Assembly: GCF_021026345.1 (NCBI RefSeq)
Contig: NZ_JAJNCZ010000004.1
Location: 62,001 to 126,000, forward strand
Source: Rhizobium sp. GN54
GTDB lineage: Bacteria; Pseudomonadota; Alphaproteobacteria; Rhizobiales; Rhizobiaceae
Direction: 5' to 3'
DNA length: 64,000 bases
Shown: positions 8,879-17,235 of the stretch, one piece after another
Layout of the letters: each line of letters starts with the position of its first letter
Numbering within the stretch: the first letter of the stretch is position 1
Notes under the pieces: model-generated
Seen by the model: the letters and a program-made list of their open reading frames with translations, nothing else
Database searches by the model: none
Told to the model about the DNA's origin: nothing
Program-made: the position numbers and the translations under genes

Positions 8879-10204
8879 TTGAAATTTCGGGTACCCCGGT
8901 TGATCTCGACCATTCACAGCCAGATCACCGCCGTCATTTTCGCCTGCCTGGTCATCGCCTTCATCATTGGCTCGACGCTGGAAAGCTGGGTGAGCGACGA
9001 CTACAGCATGCCGGACCTGGAGGGCATGTCGAGCCGTGTCTCGACGATCGCTTCGGTCCTCTCGACGGCGACGCCCGTGGAGAGGAGCACGATCCTTGCG
9101 GCAGCCAACCGCGGCGACTACCGCCTCGTCCTGCGACCGTTCTCCTATTCCGACCGGTTCACCACATCGTCTCCGGACGAGCCGTTCATCCAGGTCGCGA
9201 TCGATCGCCTCCTTCCGCCGGAAGACCGCCCGGTCCCGGTCGGAGGATGGCGGACCTTCGTCGACGGCAAGCGCGTCCTGGCCGCGAAGGTGGACGACGA
9301 CACGCTGCTGGTCATGGAACTGCTGCCCGAAAGCTTTCTGCGCAACGACGCGCTGAGGTTCGGCTCGAACTATCTGGTGGCGACGGTCACGCTTGTCATC
9401 CTGTTTTCCGTCTTCGCCGTCTGGGCGATCACGCGGCCGCTGCGCGGCATCGCATCGGCGGCGATGAAGGCCGATATCTCGGTCGGCCCGGCGCTCTTCG
9501 AGGAGCGCGGCAGCGTCGAGATCGTAACCCTTGCGCGGGCGCTGAACGGCATGCAGCGTCGTATCTCGACCATGGTCGAGGCCCGGACCCGGATGCTGCG
9601 CGGCATCAGTCACGACTTGCGGACGCCGCTGACACGATTGCGGCTTCGGGCCGAGCGTGTCGGCGAAGACGAGGTTCGCGACGCCCTGCTGACGGATATC
9701 GAGCGAATCGACCGCCTGCTCAAGGAAAGCCTCGTCTATCTTCGCGACAACCATCAGCGCGAAGCGCGGCAGCGCGTCGATCTGGCCTCGGTCCTGCAGA
9801 CGGTCTGCGACGAGTTTGCCGACATGGGGCATGATGTCCGCTATCGCGGGCCTGCACGCTTGGTTGCGAGCTTCAAGCCTTTGGCGCTGACGCGGGCGGT
9901 GACCAATCTGTGCGAAAACGCGATCAAGTTCGGCACCATTGTCGAGGTCGAGCTCCGCACGGATAACGGCAAGGCGATCATCGACGTCATGGACGACGGG
10001 CCCGGTATCCCCGAGGAATATCGAAGCCGCGTTCTGGAGCCCTTCTTCAAGGTCGATGCGGCGCGCGGAGACGCCGATGCCGGCTTCGGCCTTGGCCTCT
10101 CGATCGTCGCCGAGATCGTCCAGGCCCACAACGGCAAGCTGCGGTTTCTCGATCGCAGCCCCAAAGGGCTGACCGTCCGGCTGGAAATGCCGTCAGGTTT
10201 CTAG
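8879..10204 (+). CDS. Sensor histidine kinase (EnvZ/OmpR-type partner)
   Basis: A membrane kinase with two transmembrane helices (about residues 15-37 and 160-185), a periplasmic sensor loop of about 120 residues, HAMP-like linker, HisKA domain and HATPase domain. Visible motifs are the H-box GISHDLRTPLTRLRLRAE, N-box NLCENAIKFG, G1 box DVMDDGPGIPEE and G2 box GFGLGLSIV. The start is uncertain. I prefer TTG at 8879, right after GGGAGG, because the hydrophobic anchor begins soon after it; a GTG at 8822 is in frame. The stop overlaps the stop of the convergent FmdB-like gene through a shared CTAG. It is the likely partner of the regulator at 6958-7680. Confidence 0.88.
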   Translation: MKFRVPRLISTIHSQITAVIFACLVIAFIIGSTLESWVSDDYSMPDLEGMSSRVSTIASVLSTATPVERSTILAAANRGDYRLVLRPFSYSDRFTTSSPDEPFIQVAIDRLLPPEDRPVPVGGWRTFVDGKRVLAAKVDDDTLLVMELLPESFLRNDALRFGSNYLVATVTLVILFSVFAVWAITRPLRGIASAAMKADISVGPALFEERGSVEIVTLARALNGMQRRISTMVEARTRMLRGISHDLRTPLTRLRLRAERVGEDEVRDALLTDIERIDRLLKESLVYLRDNHQREARQRVDLASVLQTVCDEFADMGHDVRYRGPARLVASFKPLALTRAVTNLCENAIKFGTIVEVELRTDNGKAIIDVMDDGPGIPEEYRSRVLEPFFKVDAARGDADAGFGLGLSIVAEIVQAHNGKLRFLDRSPKGLTVRLEMPSGF

Positions 10205-10533
10205 TGACTGATCATCCAGGGCCGGGCGGAGGGGAAAGTCTTGGAGCCGTCGGCGCGGTAGACCGACTTCGACGGTTTCTTGCTGCCGCAGCAGCCGCAG
10301 CCGGGGCCGTGGCCGAGCGACTTGGAGCGCTTCGGCTCGTGCTGGGCGCGCTCGTTGGTGGCGATCGCGGTGCGGGTGCCGGTGTCCATGCCGGAGAAGA
10401 ACGGCGTGGTGAAGAAGGCGCGCGGGGCCTGCGTGCCGCAGGAGGGGCAGTCGCAGGGCTCGGCCGAGACGGCCATCGGGCGCATCTCAGTGAAGGGGCC
10501 GCAGTCGGCGCAGTTGTAATCGTAGTAGGGCAT
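10201..10533 (-). CDS. FmdB-family zinc-ribbon protein
   Basis: A 110-residue protein with the FmdB/CxxC_CxxC_SSSS domain: MPYYDYNCADCG near the start and CPSCG about 15 residues later give two CxxC knuckles for one zinc. A Cys-rich C-terminal patch, GPGCGCCG, may bind a further metal. FmdB was named as a regulator of amidase genes in Methylophilus methylotrophus, and the family is often found beside formamidase, as here. It is the last gene of the urt-fmdA operon, 104 bp after the formamidase stop. Whether it regulates transcription or acts as a metal or folding factor cannot be read from sequence. Confidence 0.88.
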   Translation of the reverse strand: MPYYDYNCADCGPFTEMRPMAVSAEPCDCPSCGTQAPRAFFTTPFFSGMDTGTRTAIATNERAQHEPKRSKSLGHGPGCGCCGSKKPSKSVYRADGSKTFPSARPWMISH

Positions 10534-10637
10534 GTGTTGGTCCCGCCTCGTCTTGGGTTGTCACGTCGCCGGCGACAGTGCCGGCGGCGGCGATGGACGG
10601 ACGGCGCATGGCGCGCCATCCGCCAGACGTCACGCCA

Positions 10638-11867
10638 TCAGAGATCGTGCGCGATCGGCATGTCGATCGAGCCGTCGAGATATTTCTTCGGCCCGTCATT
10701 GCCGGGCATCAGGTCGAACTCGAAGATGTCGGTCGGCAGCCACAGCGTGGCGCAGGCATTGGGAATGTCGACCACGCCAGAGACATGCCCCTGCACCGGC
10801 GCGGTGCCGAGGATGGAATAGGCCTGGGCGCCGGAATAGCCGAACTTCTTCAGGTACTCGATGGCGTTGAGGCAGGCCTGGCGATAGGCGGTGGTGACGT
10901 CGAGATAATGCTGGGTGCCGCTCTCGTCGACGGAGATGCCCTCGAAGATCAGGTAGTCGTCATATTTCGGCGCCATCGGCGAGGGGCGGAAGATCGGGTT
11001 CTTGATACCATACTTGGCCATGCCGCCCTTGAGCAGGCTCACCTTGATATGCAGCCAGCCGGCCATTTCGATGGCGCCGCAGAAGGTGATCTCGCCGTCG
11101 CCCTGGGAGAAGTGCAGGTCGCCCATCGAAAGGCCGGCGCCATCGACATAGACAGGGAAATAGATCTTCGAGCCGCGCGACAGGTCCTTGATGTCGCAAT
11201 TGCCGCCATGTTCGCGCGGCGGCACGGTGCGGGCGCCGGTGGCAGCGGCGGCATCGCGGGCGTCGCCCTTGAGAGCGCCCATATGGGCGGCGGCGGTTTC
11301 GGGGAGCTTGGCGAGGGACGGCACGCGGTTGGGATCGGTGTCGTTGAGCTTCTTCTCGCGCGTGTTCCACATCTCCAGCATCTTGTGGTCGGGCAGGCAC
11401 CCGATCAGACCGGGATGGATCAGGCCGGCATATTTGACGCCGGGCACATGGCGCGACTGTGTGAACATGCCCTTGAAATCCCAGATCGACTTCTGCGCGC
11501 TCGGGAAATGCTGGTCGAGAAAGCCGCCGCCATTGTTGAGCGAGAAGAAACCGTTGAAGCCCCAGAGGCTGTTGTCGAAGGCGCCGATGTCGAGGATGTC
11601 GACTACCAGCAGGTCGCCGGGCTCCGCGCCCTTGACCCCGATCGGGCCGGAAAGGAAATGGACCTGGTTGAGATCGACGTCGCGCACATCGGCAGCGTCG
11701 TCGTCGTTCTTGATTTGGCCGCCGGTCCAGTCGTAGGTCTCGACGCGGAAGTCGTCGCCGGGCTCGACCCAGCAGGCCATCGGGATGTCCGGGTGCCAGC
11801 GGTTATGAATCTTCTCATTGGTGAAGGGCGACTCGTCGAGATCGACCTTGATCAGTGTTTCGGGCAT
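10638..11867 (-). CDS. fmdA: Formamidase (acetamidase/formamidase family)
   Basis: A 409-residue enzyme expected to hydrolyse formamide, and perhaps other short amides, to ammonia and the acid in the cytoplasm. Length and sequence match FmdA_AmdA-type formamidases: the conserved start MPETLIKVDL, RWHPDIPMACWVEPGD, the metal-site region GDLHFSQGDGEITFCGAIE, and a C-terminal ICL-like segment. The cyanobacterial and Methylophilus enzymes of this family make formate plus ammonia. The gene follows urtE by 42 bp in a single minus-strand operon, so the importer probably supplies its substrate. No urease genes are present, which favours formamide or small amides over urea as the main cargo. Confidence 0.93.
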   Translation of the reverse strand: MPETLIKVDLDESPFTNEKIHNRWHPDIPMACWVEPGDDFRVETYDWTGGQIKNDDDAADVRDVDLNQVHFLSGPIGVKGAEPGDLLVVDILDIGAFDNSLWGFNGFFSLNNGGGFLDQHFPSAQKSIWDFKGMFTQSRHVPGVKYAGLIHPGLIGCLPDHKMLEMWNTREKKLNDTDPNRVPSLAKLPETAAAHMGALKGDARDAAAATGARTVPPREHGGNCDIKDLSRGSKIYFPVYVDGAGLSMGDLHFSQGDGEITFCGAIEMAGWLHIKVSLLKGGMAKYGIKNPIFRPSPMAPKYDDYLIFEGISVDESGTQHYLDVTTAYRQACLNAIEYLKKFGYSGAQAYSILGTAPVQGHVSGVVDIPNACATLWLPTDIFEFDLMPGNDGPKKYLDGSIDMPIAHDL

Positions 11868-11909
11868 TTTTTGCTCCTTCCTGGTGAAAGCGGGGTGTGA
11901 AACGGGGCG

Positions 11910-12599
11910 TCAGACGGAGAGGAAGGCCGAGACCTTCGCCTCGTCGATGCCGGCGCGCGGGCTCTCGTGGACGATGTCGCCCTTCTCGATGACGAGGACG
12001 CGGTCGGCCATGTCGAGGGCGAAGCTCAGGACCTGCTCGGAGACGAGGATCGAAAGCCCCATCTCGTCGCGGATGCGGCAGAGCGTGCGCGCCATCTCCT
12101 TGATGATCGAGGGCTGGATGCCCTCGGTCGGCTCGTCGAGCAGCAGCACCTTCGGCTTGGAGGCGAGCGCGCGGGCGATCGCGAGTTGCTGCTGCTGGCC
12201 GCCGGAGAGATTGCCGCCGCGCCGACCCTTCATCTCGAGCAGGACAGGGAAGAGCTCGTAGATGTGGTCGGGGACGTTGCGCTCGCCGGTGACGGTCAGC
12301 CCGGTCTCGATGTTCTCCTTCACCGTCATCGCCGAGAAGATCATCCGTCCTTGCGGCACGTAGGCGAGGCCGGCGCCGACGCGGCGATAGCTCTCCATCG
12401 CCTCGACCTGCGTGCCGCCGATGCGGACCACGCCGGCCGTCGACGGGACGATGCCCATCAGCGACTTCATCAGCGTGGTCTTGCCCATGCCGTTGCGGCC
12501 CATGATGGCGACGATCTCGCCCGGCTGAAGGGCGAAGTTCATGCCGTGGATCACCTCGCTCTGGCCGTAGGCGACGTGAAGGTTCTCGACTGCGAGCAT
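11910..12599 (-). CDS. urtE: Urea/short-chain amide ABC importer, ATPase UrtE
   Basis: A 229-residue ATPase of the branched-chain amino acid/urea (HAAT) family, LivF-like. The Walker A loop is GRNGMGKTT, the ABC signature LSGGQQQQLAIA and Walker B VLLLDEPTEGIQP; the EGIQ wording after Walker B is typical of UrtE. It pairs with UrtD (10 bp upstream) to energise the UrtB-UrtC membrane pore. Substrate assignment between urea and formamide or acetamide rests on the adjacent formamidase rather than on this subunit. Confidence 0.92.
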   Translation of the reverse strand: MLAVENLHVAYGQSEVIHGMNFALQPGEIVAIMGRNGMGKTTLMKSLMGIVPSTAGVVRIGGTQVEAMESYRRVGAGLAYVPQGRMIFSAMTVKENIETGLTVTGERNVPDHIYELFPVLLEMKGRRGGNLSGGQQQQLAIARALASKPKVLLLDEPTEGIQPSIIKEMARTLCRIRDEMGLSILVSEQVLSFALDMADRVLVIEKGDIVHESPRAGIDEAKVSAFLSV

Positions 12600-12609
12600 C
12601 GTTTTTCTC

Positions 12610-13368
12610 CTAGTGGCCGAGATAGACTTCGATGACCTTGGGATCGTGCTTGACCCGCTCCATCGAGCCCTCCGACAGCACCTTGCCCTGGTGCAGCACG
12701 GTGACGCGGTGGGCGATGTCCTCGACGAATTTCATGTCGTGCTCGATCACGATCACCGACTGGTTGCGGATGATGGTGTTGAGGAGTTCGGCCGTCTTGA
12801 TGCGCTCGCCGACGCTCATGCCGGCGACCGGCTCGTCGAGCATCAGGAGCTTCGGGCTCTGGATCAGAAGCATGCCGATCTCGAGCCACTGCTTCTGCCC
12901 GTGGCTGAGGATCGCGGCTTCCGTGTCGAGATGGTCCTTGAGGAAGATCAGCTCGGCCACTTCCTCGACCCTGTCGCGCACCTCGGCATCGCGGCGGAAG
13001 AACAGGGCGCCGAAGACGTTGCGGCCGCGCGGGAAGGACAGCTCCAGGTTCTCGAACACCGTCAGATCCTCGTAGATCGACGGGTTCTGGAACTTGCGGC
13101 CGACGCCGGCATGGACGATCTCATGCTCGCGCATGCCGGTCAGCTCCTGGCCGGAAAAGCGGATCGAGCCGTCGGTCGGTCGGGTCCGGCCGCAGATCAG
13201 GTCGAGCACGGTGGTCTTGCCGGCACCGTTCGGGCCGATGATGACGCGGATCTCGTTCTCGTCGACATAGAGGGAGAGGTCGTTCACAGCCTTGAACCCG
13301 TCGAAGGAAACGGTGAGCCCCTCGACCGCAAGCAGGAAGTCCTTCTGCTCGGTATCGCTGACATGCAT
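12610..13368 (-). CDS. urtD: Urea/short-chain amide ABC importer, ATPase UrtD
   Basis: A 252-residue LivG-like ATPase. It has Walker A GPNGAGKTTVLD and an ABC signature of the unusual form LSHGQKQWLEIGM, which is characteristic of UrtD and has His in place of the common Gly. Walker B is LLMLDEPVAGMS and the switch His is in VIVIEHDMKFV. The first 12 residues precede the fold and are polar. It is followed after 10 bp by urtE and preceded after 12 bp by urtC, consistent with one operon. Confidence 0.93.
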   Translation of the reverse strand: MHVSDTEQKDFLLAVEGLTVSFDGFKAVNDLSLYVDENEIRVIIGPNGAGKTTVLDLICGRTRPTDGSIRFSGQELTGMREHEIVHAGVGRKFQNPSIYEDLTVFENLELSFPRGRNVFGALFFRRDAEVRDRVEEVAELIFLKDHLDTEAAILSHGQKQWLEIGMLLIQSPKLLMLDEPVAGMSVGERIKTAELLNTIIRNQSVIVIEHDMKFVEDIAHRVTVLHQGKVLSEGSMERVKHDPKVIEVYLGH

Positions 13369-13380
13369 GGCGCGGTCCTC

Positions 13381-14523
13381 TCAGTTTGCGGTGTTGGCGG
13401 CGGCGGCGACGGCGGGGCGGGCGACGGAGCGCTTCAGAAGGCGCCGCAGCCAGGGCTCGGCATGCTCGCGGTAGAGGCCGGCAAGTCCGTTGGGGAAGGC
13501 CATGACGACGGCGATGAACAGGCCGCCCATGGCGAACAGCCAGAGCTCCGGGAAGCTCTCGGAGAATGAGGTCTTGGCGGCGTTGACGATGAGCGCGCCA
13601 TAGACTGCGCCGAACAGCGACAGCCGGCCACCGACCGCGCAGAAGATCACCATTTCGATCGAGGGGACGATGCCGACGAAGGAGGGCGACATGAAGCCGA
13701 CCTGCAGGGTGAACATGGCGCCGCCGATCGCCGAGAAGGCGGCGGCGAGGCAGAAGATGAAGATCTTGAAGTTGGAGACGTCGTAGCCGGAGAAGCGCAC
13801 GCGGTCCTCGCGGTCGCGCATGGCGACGAGCAGGCGGCCGAACTTGGAGATATTGATGGCCTGCGCCAACAGCACGCAGCCGAGCAGCAGGGCGGCGCAG
13901 ACGAAGTAGAGGATCAGCTTGGCGTCGTCGGTGCGGATGTCCCAGCCGAGCAGGGTGCGCAGGTCGGTGATGCCGTTGACGCCACCGGTATAGCCCTGCT
14001 GGCCGATGATCAGGATGGTCATGATCGCGGCGACCGCCTGGGTGATGATGGCGAAGTAGACCCCGCCCACGCGGCGCTTGAACATCGCGGCACCGATGAC
14101 GAAAGCGAAGAGGGCGGGGACGGCGATGATCGCGACCAGGGTGAAGCCGAAGGAGTGGAACGGCTGCCACCAGACGGGCAGTTCTGTCAGCTGGTTCCAG
14201 TCCATGAAGTCGGGGATGCCGGGGGTGGACTGGATCTTGGTCGCTTCCGGCGTCGAGGCCTCGAGCTTGAGGAACATCGCCATGCAGTAGCCGCCGAGCC
14301 CGAAGAAGATGCCCTGGCCGAGCGAGAGGATGCCGCCCATGCCCCAGCAGAGCACCAGCCCGAGGGCGACGAAGGCATAGGTCAGGTACTTGCCGATCAG
14401 GTTCAGGCGGAAAATGTCGAAGGCGGCCGGCAGGACGAGAAGCAGGATGGCGGCGAGGACGACGAAGGAGAGCCATCCTTGCCGGGAGAAGAAGGTGGAG
14501 TCGGAGTGCATGGGGGATTGCAT
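13381..14523 (-). CDS. urtC: Urea/short-chain amide ABC importer, permease UrtC
   Basis: A 380-residue LivM-like inner-membrane permease with about nine to ten hydrophobic helices. The frame is open well beyond the gene into urtB. I place the start at 14523 (MQSPMHSDS), where GAGGAG lies 8 bp upstream and the start follows the urtB stop by 11 bp. UrtC features include GMGGILSLGQGIFFGLGGYCMAMFL, the segment after helix 3 with STPGIPDFMDWN, and GGRLSLFGAVYGALIVN near the C terminus. It would form the translocation pore with UrtB. Confidence 0.92.
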   Translation of the reverse strand: MQSPMHSDSTFFSRQGWLSFVVLAAILLLVLPAAFDIFRLNLIGKYLTYAFVALGLVLCWGMGGILSLGQGIFFGLGGYCMAMFLKLEASTPEATKIQSTPGIPDFMDWNQLTELPVWWQPFHSFGFTLVAIIAVPALFAFVIGAAMFKRRVGGVYFAIITQAVAAIMTILIIGQQGYTGGVNGITDLRTLLGWDIRTDDAKLILYFVCAALLLGCVLLAQAINISKFGRLLVAMRDREDRVRFSGYDVSNFKIFIFCLAAAFSAIGGAMFTLQVGFMSPSFVGIVPSIEMVIFCAVGGRLSLFGAVYGALIVNAAKTSFSESFPELWLFAMGGLFIAVVMAFPNGLAGLYREHAEPWLRRLLKRSVARPAVAAAANTAN

Positions 14524-14534
14524 GACGGGGCTCC

Positions 14535-15461
14535 TCAGCGGCGGATGTTGAGCGTGAACAGGCCCTGCGGGCGCAGCATCAGGATGCCGACGACGGTGAG
14601 CAGGGTGAGCACCTTGGCCATCGACCCGCTCATGAAGAACTCCATGGTCGATTGCGCCTGCGAGATGGTGAAGGCGGATGCGATGGTGCCGATGAGGCTG
14701 CCGGCGCCGCCGAAGACGACCACCAGGAAGGTGTCGACGATATAGAGCTGGCCGGCGGTGGGACCTGTCGAGCCGATCATGGTGAAGGCGGAGCCGGCGA
14801 TGCCGGCAATGCCGCAGCCGAGCCCGAAGGTCAGCGCGTCGACGCGCTTGGTGTTGATGCCGACCGCGCCCGCCATGACGCGGTTCTGCAGCACCGCGCG
14901 CACCTGCTTGCCCCAGGCGGAGCGGAACAGGATGAAGTAGACCGCGAACGAGACGATGAGGGTCAGCGCCATCACGAACAGGCCGTTGATCGGGATCTCG
15001 ATCATGTCGGTCAGCGCGATCGAGCCCATCATCCAGTCGGGCAGGGTCACGCCGACCTCGCGGGCGCCGAAGACCGAGCGGTAGACCTGCTGCAGGATCA
15101 GCGACAGGCCCCAGGTGGCGAGCAGCGTGTCGAGCGGCCGGCGGTAGAGGAAGCGGATCATCCCCCATTCGACCAGGACGCCCAGCGCAAAGGCGGCGAC
15201 GAAAGCCAGCGCCATGGCGATGAAGAAGTAGACCGGGAACAGGCCCGGCACGTACTCGGTGACGATGTGCGAGCAGATATAGGTGACGTAGGCGCCGAGG
15301 ATCATGAACTCGCCGTGGGCCATGTTGATGACGCCCATCTGGCCGAAGATGATCGCAAGGCCCAGCGCCATCAGCACGAAGACCGAAAACAGGATGAGAC
15401 CTGCGAAACCCTGCATGGCCAGGATCGAGGTGAATTCGCCAAAGGTATAGTCGCCGATCAT
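14535..15461 (-). CDS. urtB: Urea/short-chain amide ABC importer, permease UrtB
   Basis: A 308-residue LivH-like permease with about eight hydrophobic segments. Diagnostic stretches are FGQMGVINMAHGEFMILGAYVTY (cytoplasmic coupling region) and VVVFGGAGSLIGTIASA near the end. Many UrtB proteins carry an additional N-terminal periplasmic domain and reach over 500 residues; this one starts directly at the membrane domain, as in the short form. The gap between urtA and urtB (160 bp) holds a mosaic palindrome, so urtB-E mRNA may be separated or processed from urtA mRNA. Confidence 0.92.
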   Translation of the reverse strand: MIGDYTFGEFTSILAMQGFAGLILFSVFVLMALGLAIIFGQMGVINMAHGEFMILGAYVTYICSHIVTEYVPGLFPVYFFIAMALAFVAAFALGVLVEWGMIRFLYRRPLDTLLATWGLSLILQQVYRSVFGAREVGVTLPDWMMGSIALTDMIEIPINGLFVMALTLIVSFAVYFILFRSAWGKQVRAVLQNRVMAGAVGINTKRVDALTFGLGCGIAGIAGSAFTMIGSTGPTAGQLYIVDTFLVVVFGGAGSLIGTIASAFTISQAQSTMEFFMSGSMAKVLTLLTVVGILMLRPQGLFTLNIRR

Positions 15462-15520
15462 CGTGGCCTCGCGCGTTGGAAGCGGATCTTGGGTAAGGGG
15501 GCGAGGAAAGCACCACCCGC

Positions 15521-15606
15521 TACCTGCCCCTCATCCCCCTGCCGGGATCTTCTCCCCGCTTGCGGGGAGAGGGTGGCGGCAGCCGGGTGAGGGGCAAGCG
15601 GCAGGT
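15521..15606. repeat. RIME-like intergenic palindrome
   Basis: This is a nested palindrome between urtA and urtB. The inner stem TCTCCCCGC/GCGGGGAGA (15551-15559 and 15562-15570) has a 2-nt loop. The outer arms TGCCCCTCATCC (15525-15536) and GGGTGAGGGGCA (15585-15596) differ by one base. The wording matches the CCTCATCC...CTTCTCCCCGC...GCGGGGAGA palindromes that are abundant in Rhizobium, Agrobacterium and Brucella genomes (RIME-type elements). It folds as RNA on either strand and probably modulates expression within the operon. Confidence 0.75.
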
Positions 15607-15621
15607 GGCGCCGCTCAGGGC

Positions 15622-16884
15622 TTACTGGTAGCCTTCCGGGAACGGATCCGGCTCCATCAGGTCTGATGTCTCGTAGACGACCTCGTACTGGCCATCGAGC
15701 TTGGCGCGACCGACGCGGGCCTTGGACCAGAGGTGGTGGTTGTCGTGGATCTTGACGTAGCCTTCCGGCGCCGTCGTCAGCTCGATGCCCGGAGAGGCGG
15801 CCTTGACCTTGTCGATGTCGAAGGAGCCGGCCTTCTCGACCGCGGCCTTCCACAGCCAGGGGCCTAGATAGGCTGCCTGGGTGACGTCGCCGATGACGAT
15901 GTTGTCGCCCCACATCTTCTTGAAGGCTTCGACGAAGGCCTTGTTGTTGTCGTTGTCGAGGCTCTGGAAGTACTTCATCATCGCGTAGGCGCCGGCCATG
16001 TTCTCGCCGCCGATGCCGAGAATCTCGTCTTCCGTCACCGAGATGGTGAGCAGCAGCGGCTTCTCCTTGGCGAGATCGATGCCGGCGGCCTTCAGCTGCT
16101 TGTAGAAGGCGACGTTGGAGCCGCCGACGACGATTGCATAGATCACGTCGGGCTTGCGCAGCTTGATCTTGTTGATGACCGAGTTGAACTGGGTGTGGCC
16201 GAGCGGATAGTACTCCTCGCCGACGACCTCGAGGCCGAGCTTTTCGATGTGCTTGCGGGCGATCTTGTTGGACGTGCGCGGCCAGATGTAGTCGGAGCCG
16301 AGCAGGTAGAAACTCTTCGCGCCCTTCTCCTTCACCACCCAGTCGATGCCGGCGAGGATCTGCTGGGTCGCTTCCTGGCCGGTGTAGATGACGTTCGGGC
16401 TCTCTTCCAGGCCTTCGTAGAAGGTCGGGTAGTAGAGCATGCCGTTATACTGCTCGAAGACCGGGAGGACGGCCTTGCGCGAGGCCGAGGTCCAGCAGCC
16501 GAAGACGGCGGCGGCCTTGTCCTGCACGAGCAGCTTCTTGGCCTTCTCGGCGAAAGTCGGCCAGTCGGAGGCGCCGTCTTCCTGGATGAACTCGATCTTG
16601 CGGCCGAGAACGCCGCCTGCGGCGTTGATCTGCTCGATTGCCAGCTTCTCGGCCTGCACCGAACCGGTCTCGCTGATCGCCATGGTACCGGTGACGGAAT
16701 GCAGGATGCCGACCTTGACGGTGTCGTCTGTGACCGCAAGGCCCGTGGTGTTGACGGTGGCGGTCGGGTAGTCCGACGCCAGCAGCGGTTGGCCCATCAT
16801 CGCAAGTACGGGCAGGCTGGCAATGCCAGCCAATAGCGTCCGCCGGCTTACGGACAGGGTATTTCCCGGAACATCATCCCTCAT
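15622..16884 (-). CDS. urtA: Urea/short-chain amide ABC importer, substrate-binding protein UrtA
   Basis: A 420-residue periplasmic binding protein of the LivJ/AmiC type. The N terminus has a twin-arginine-like signal (SVSRRTLLAG, Arg14-Arg15), a hydrophobic stretch and a likely cleavage before SDYPTATVN. Mature features typical of UrtA are VGILHSVTGTMAISE, FGCWTSASRKAVLPVFE, LYYPTFYEGLE and GSDYIWPRTSNKIA. It is the first gene of the minus-strand operon. Its promoter lies in the 351-bp region shared with the divergent hybrid kinase. The twin-arginine signal suggests export in folded form, which some rhizobial amide-binding proteins share. Confidence 0.94.
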   Translation of the reverse strand: MRDDVPGNTLSVSRRTLLAGIASLPVLAMMGQPLLASDYPTATVNTTGLAVTDDTVKVGILHSVTGTMAISETGSVQAEKLAIEQINAAGGVLGRKIEFIQEDGASDWPTFAEKAKKLLVQDKAAAVFGCWTSASRKAVLPVFEQYNGMLYYPTFYEGLEESPNVIYTGQEATQQILAGIDWVVKEKGAKSFYLLGSDYIWPRTSNKIARKHIEKLGLEVVGEEYYPLGHTQFNSVINKIKLRKPDVIYAIVVGGSNVAFYKQLKAAGIDLAKEKPLLLTISVTEDEILGIGGENMAGAYAMMKYFQSLDNDNNKAFVEAFKKMWGDNIVIGDVTQAAYLGPWLWKAAVEKAGSFDIDKVKAASPGIELTTAPEGYVKIHDNHHLWSKARVGRAKLDGQYEVVYETSDLMEPDPFPEGYQ

Positions 16885-17235
16885 AGCAAACCCTCATCAT
16901 GTCGCTCGTTTTTTGAACTTTCACTGGTCGATCAACCGCCAGCTGCCCGAACTTCGACAGGATTGGTGCGATGCAACAATGGAGCATTTAACGTATTTGC
17001 CCCCATACGTTTTGCCCGTAGCATGCAGGCATCGATCCGAAGGAATGCATCTATTTCGTTGAATAAAAAGGGGGAACATCCCGAGGGTCGAATTTCCCGG
17101 CTGGCCTTTTCGCCTCCGTCATTTTCCCGCCTGAGCATCTGTGGGGAACTGGAATGCAACTTGCTTCCACTCAGGCGGGTGAGGGCTGTGTTGCGGTGCG
17201 AAAAATGCCGGGCGGAGCATGAGAGGGCATCAGGC
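16885..17235. promoter_or_regulatory. Divergent control region between urtA and the hybrid kinase
   Basis: A 351-bp region without a convincing gene. It holds a perfect inverted repeat ACGTAT-N8-ATACGT at 16991-17010, centred about 117 bp before urtA and 235 bp before the preferred kinase start, plus an AT-rich tract at about 17047-17071. The repeat is the best candidate site for the LuxR-type regulator encoded next door. The in-frame ATG codons of the kinase at 16963 and 17023 also lie here but give a low-complexity, unconserved leader. Confidence 0.5.

Noticed and set aside
16963-17235. An extended N terminus of the hybrid kinase from ATG 16963.
   Set aside because: The extra 91 residues are Arg/Cys-rich without pattern, cover the divergent promoter and the perfect inverted repeat, and precede the conserved VANQTLEDYALRF start of the permease domain.
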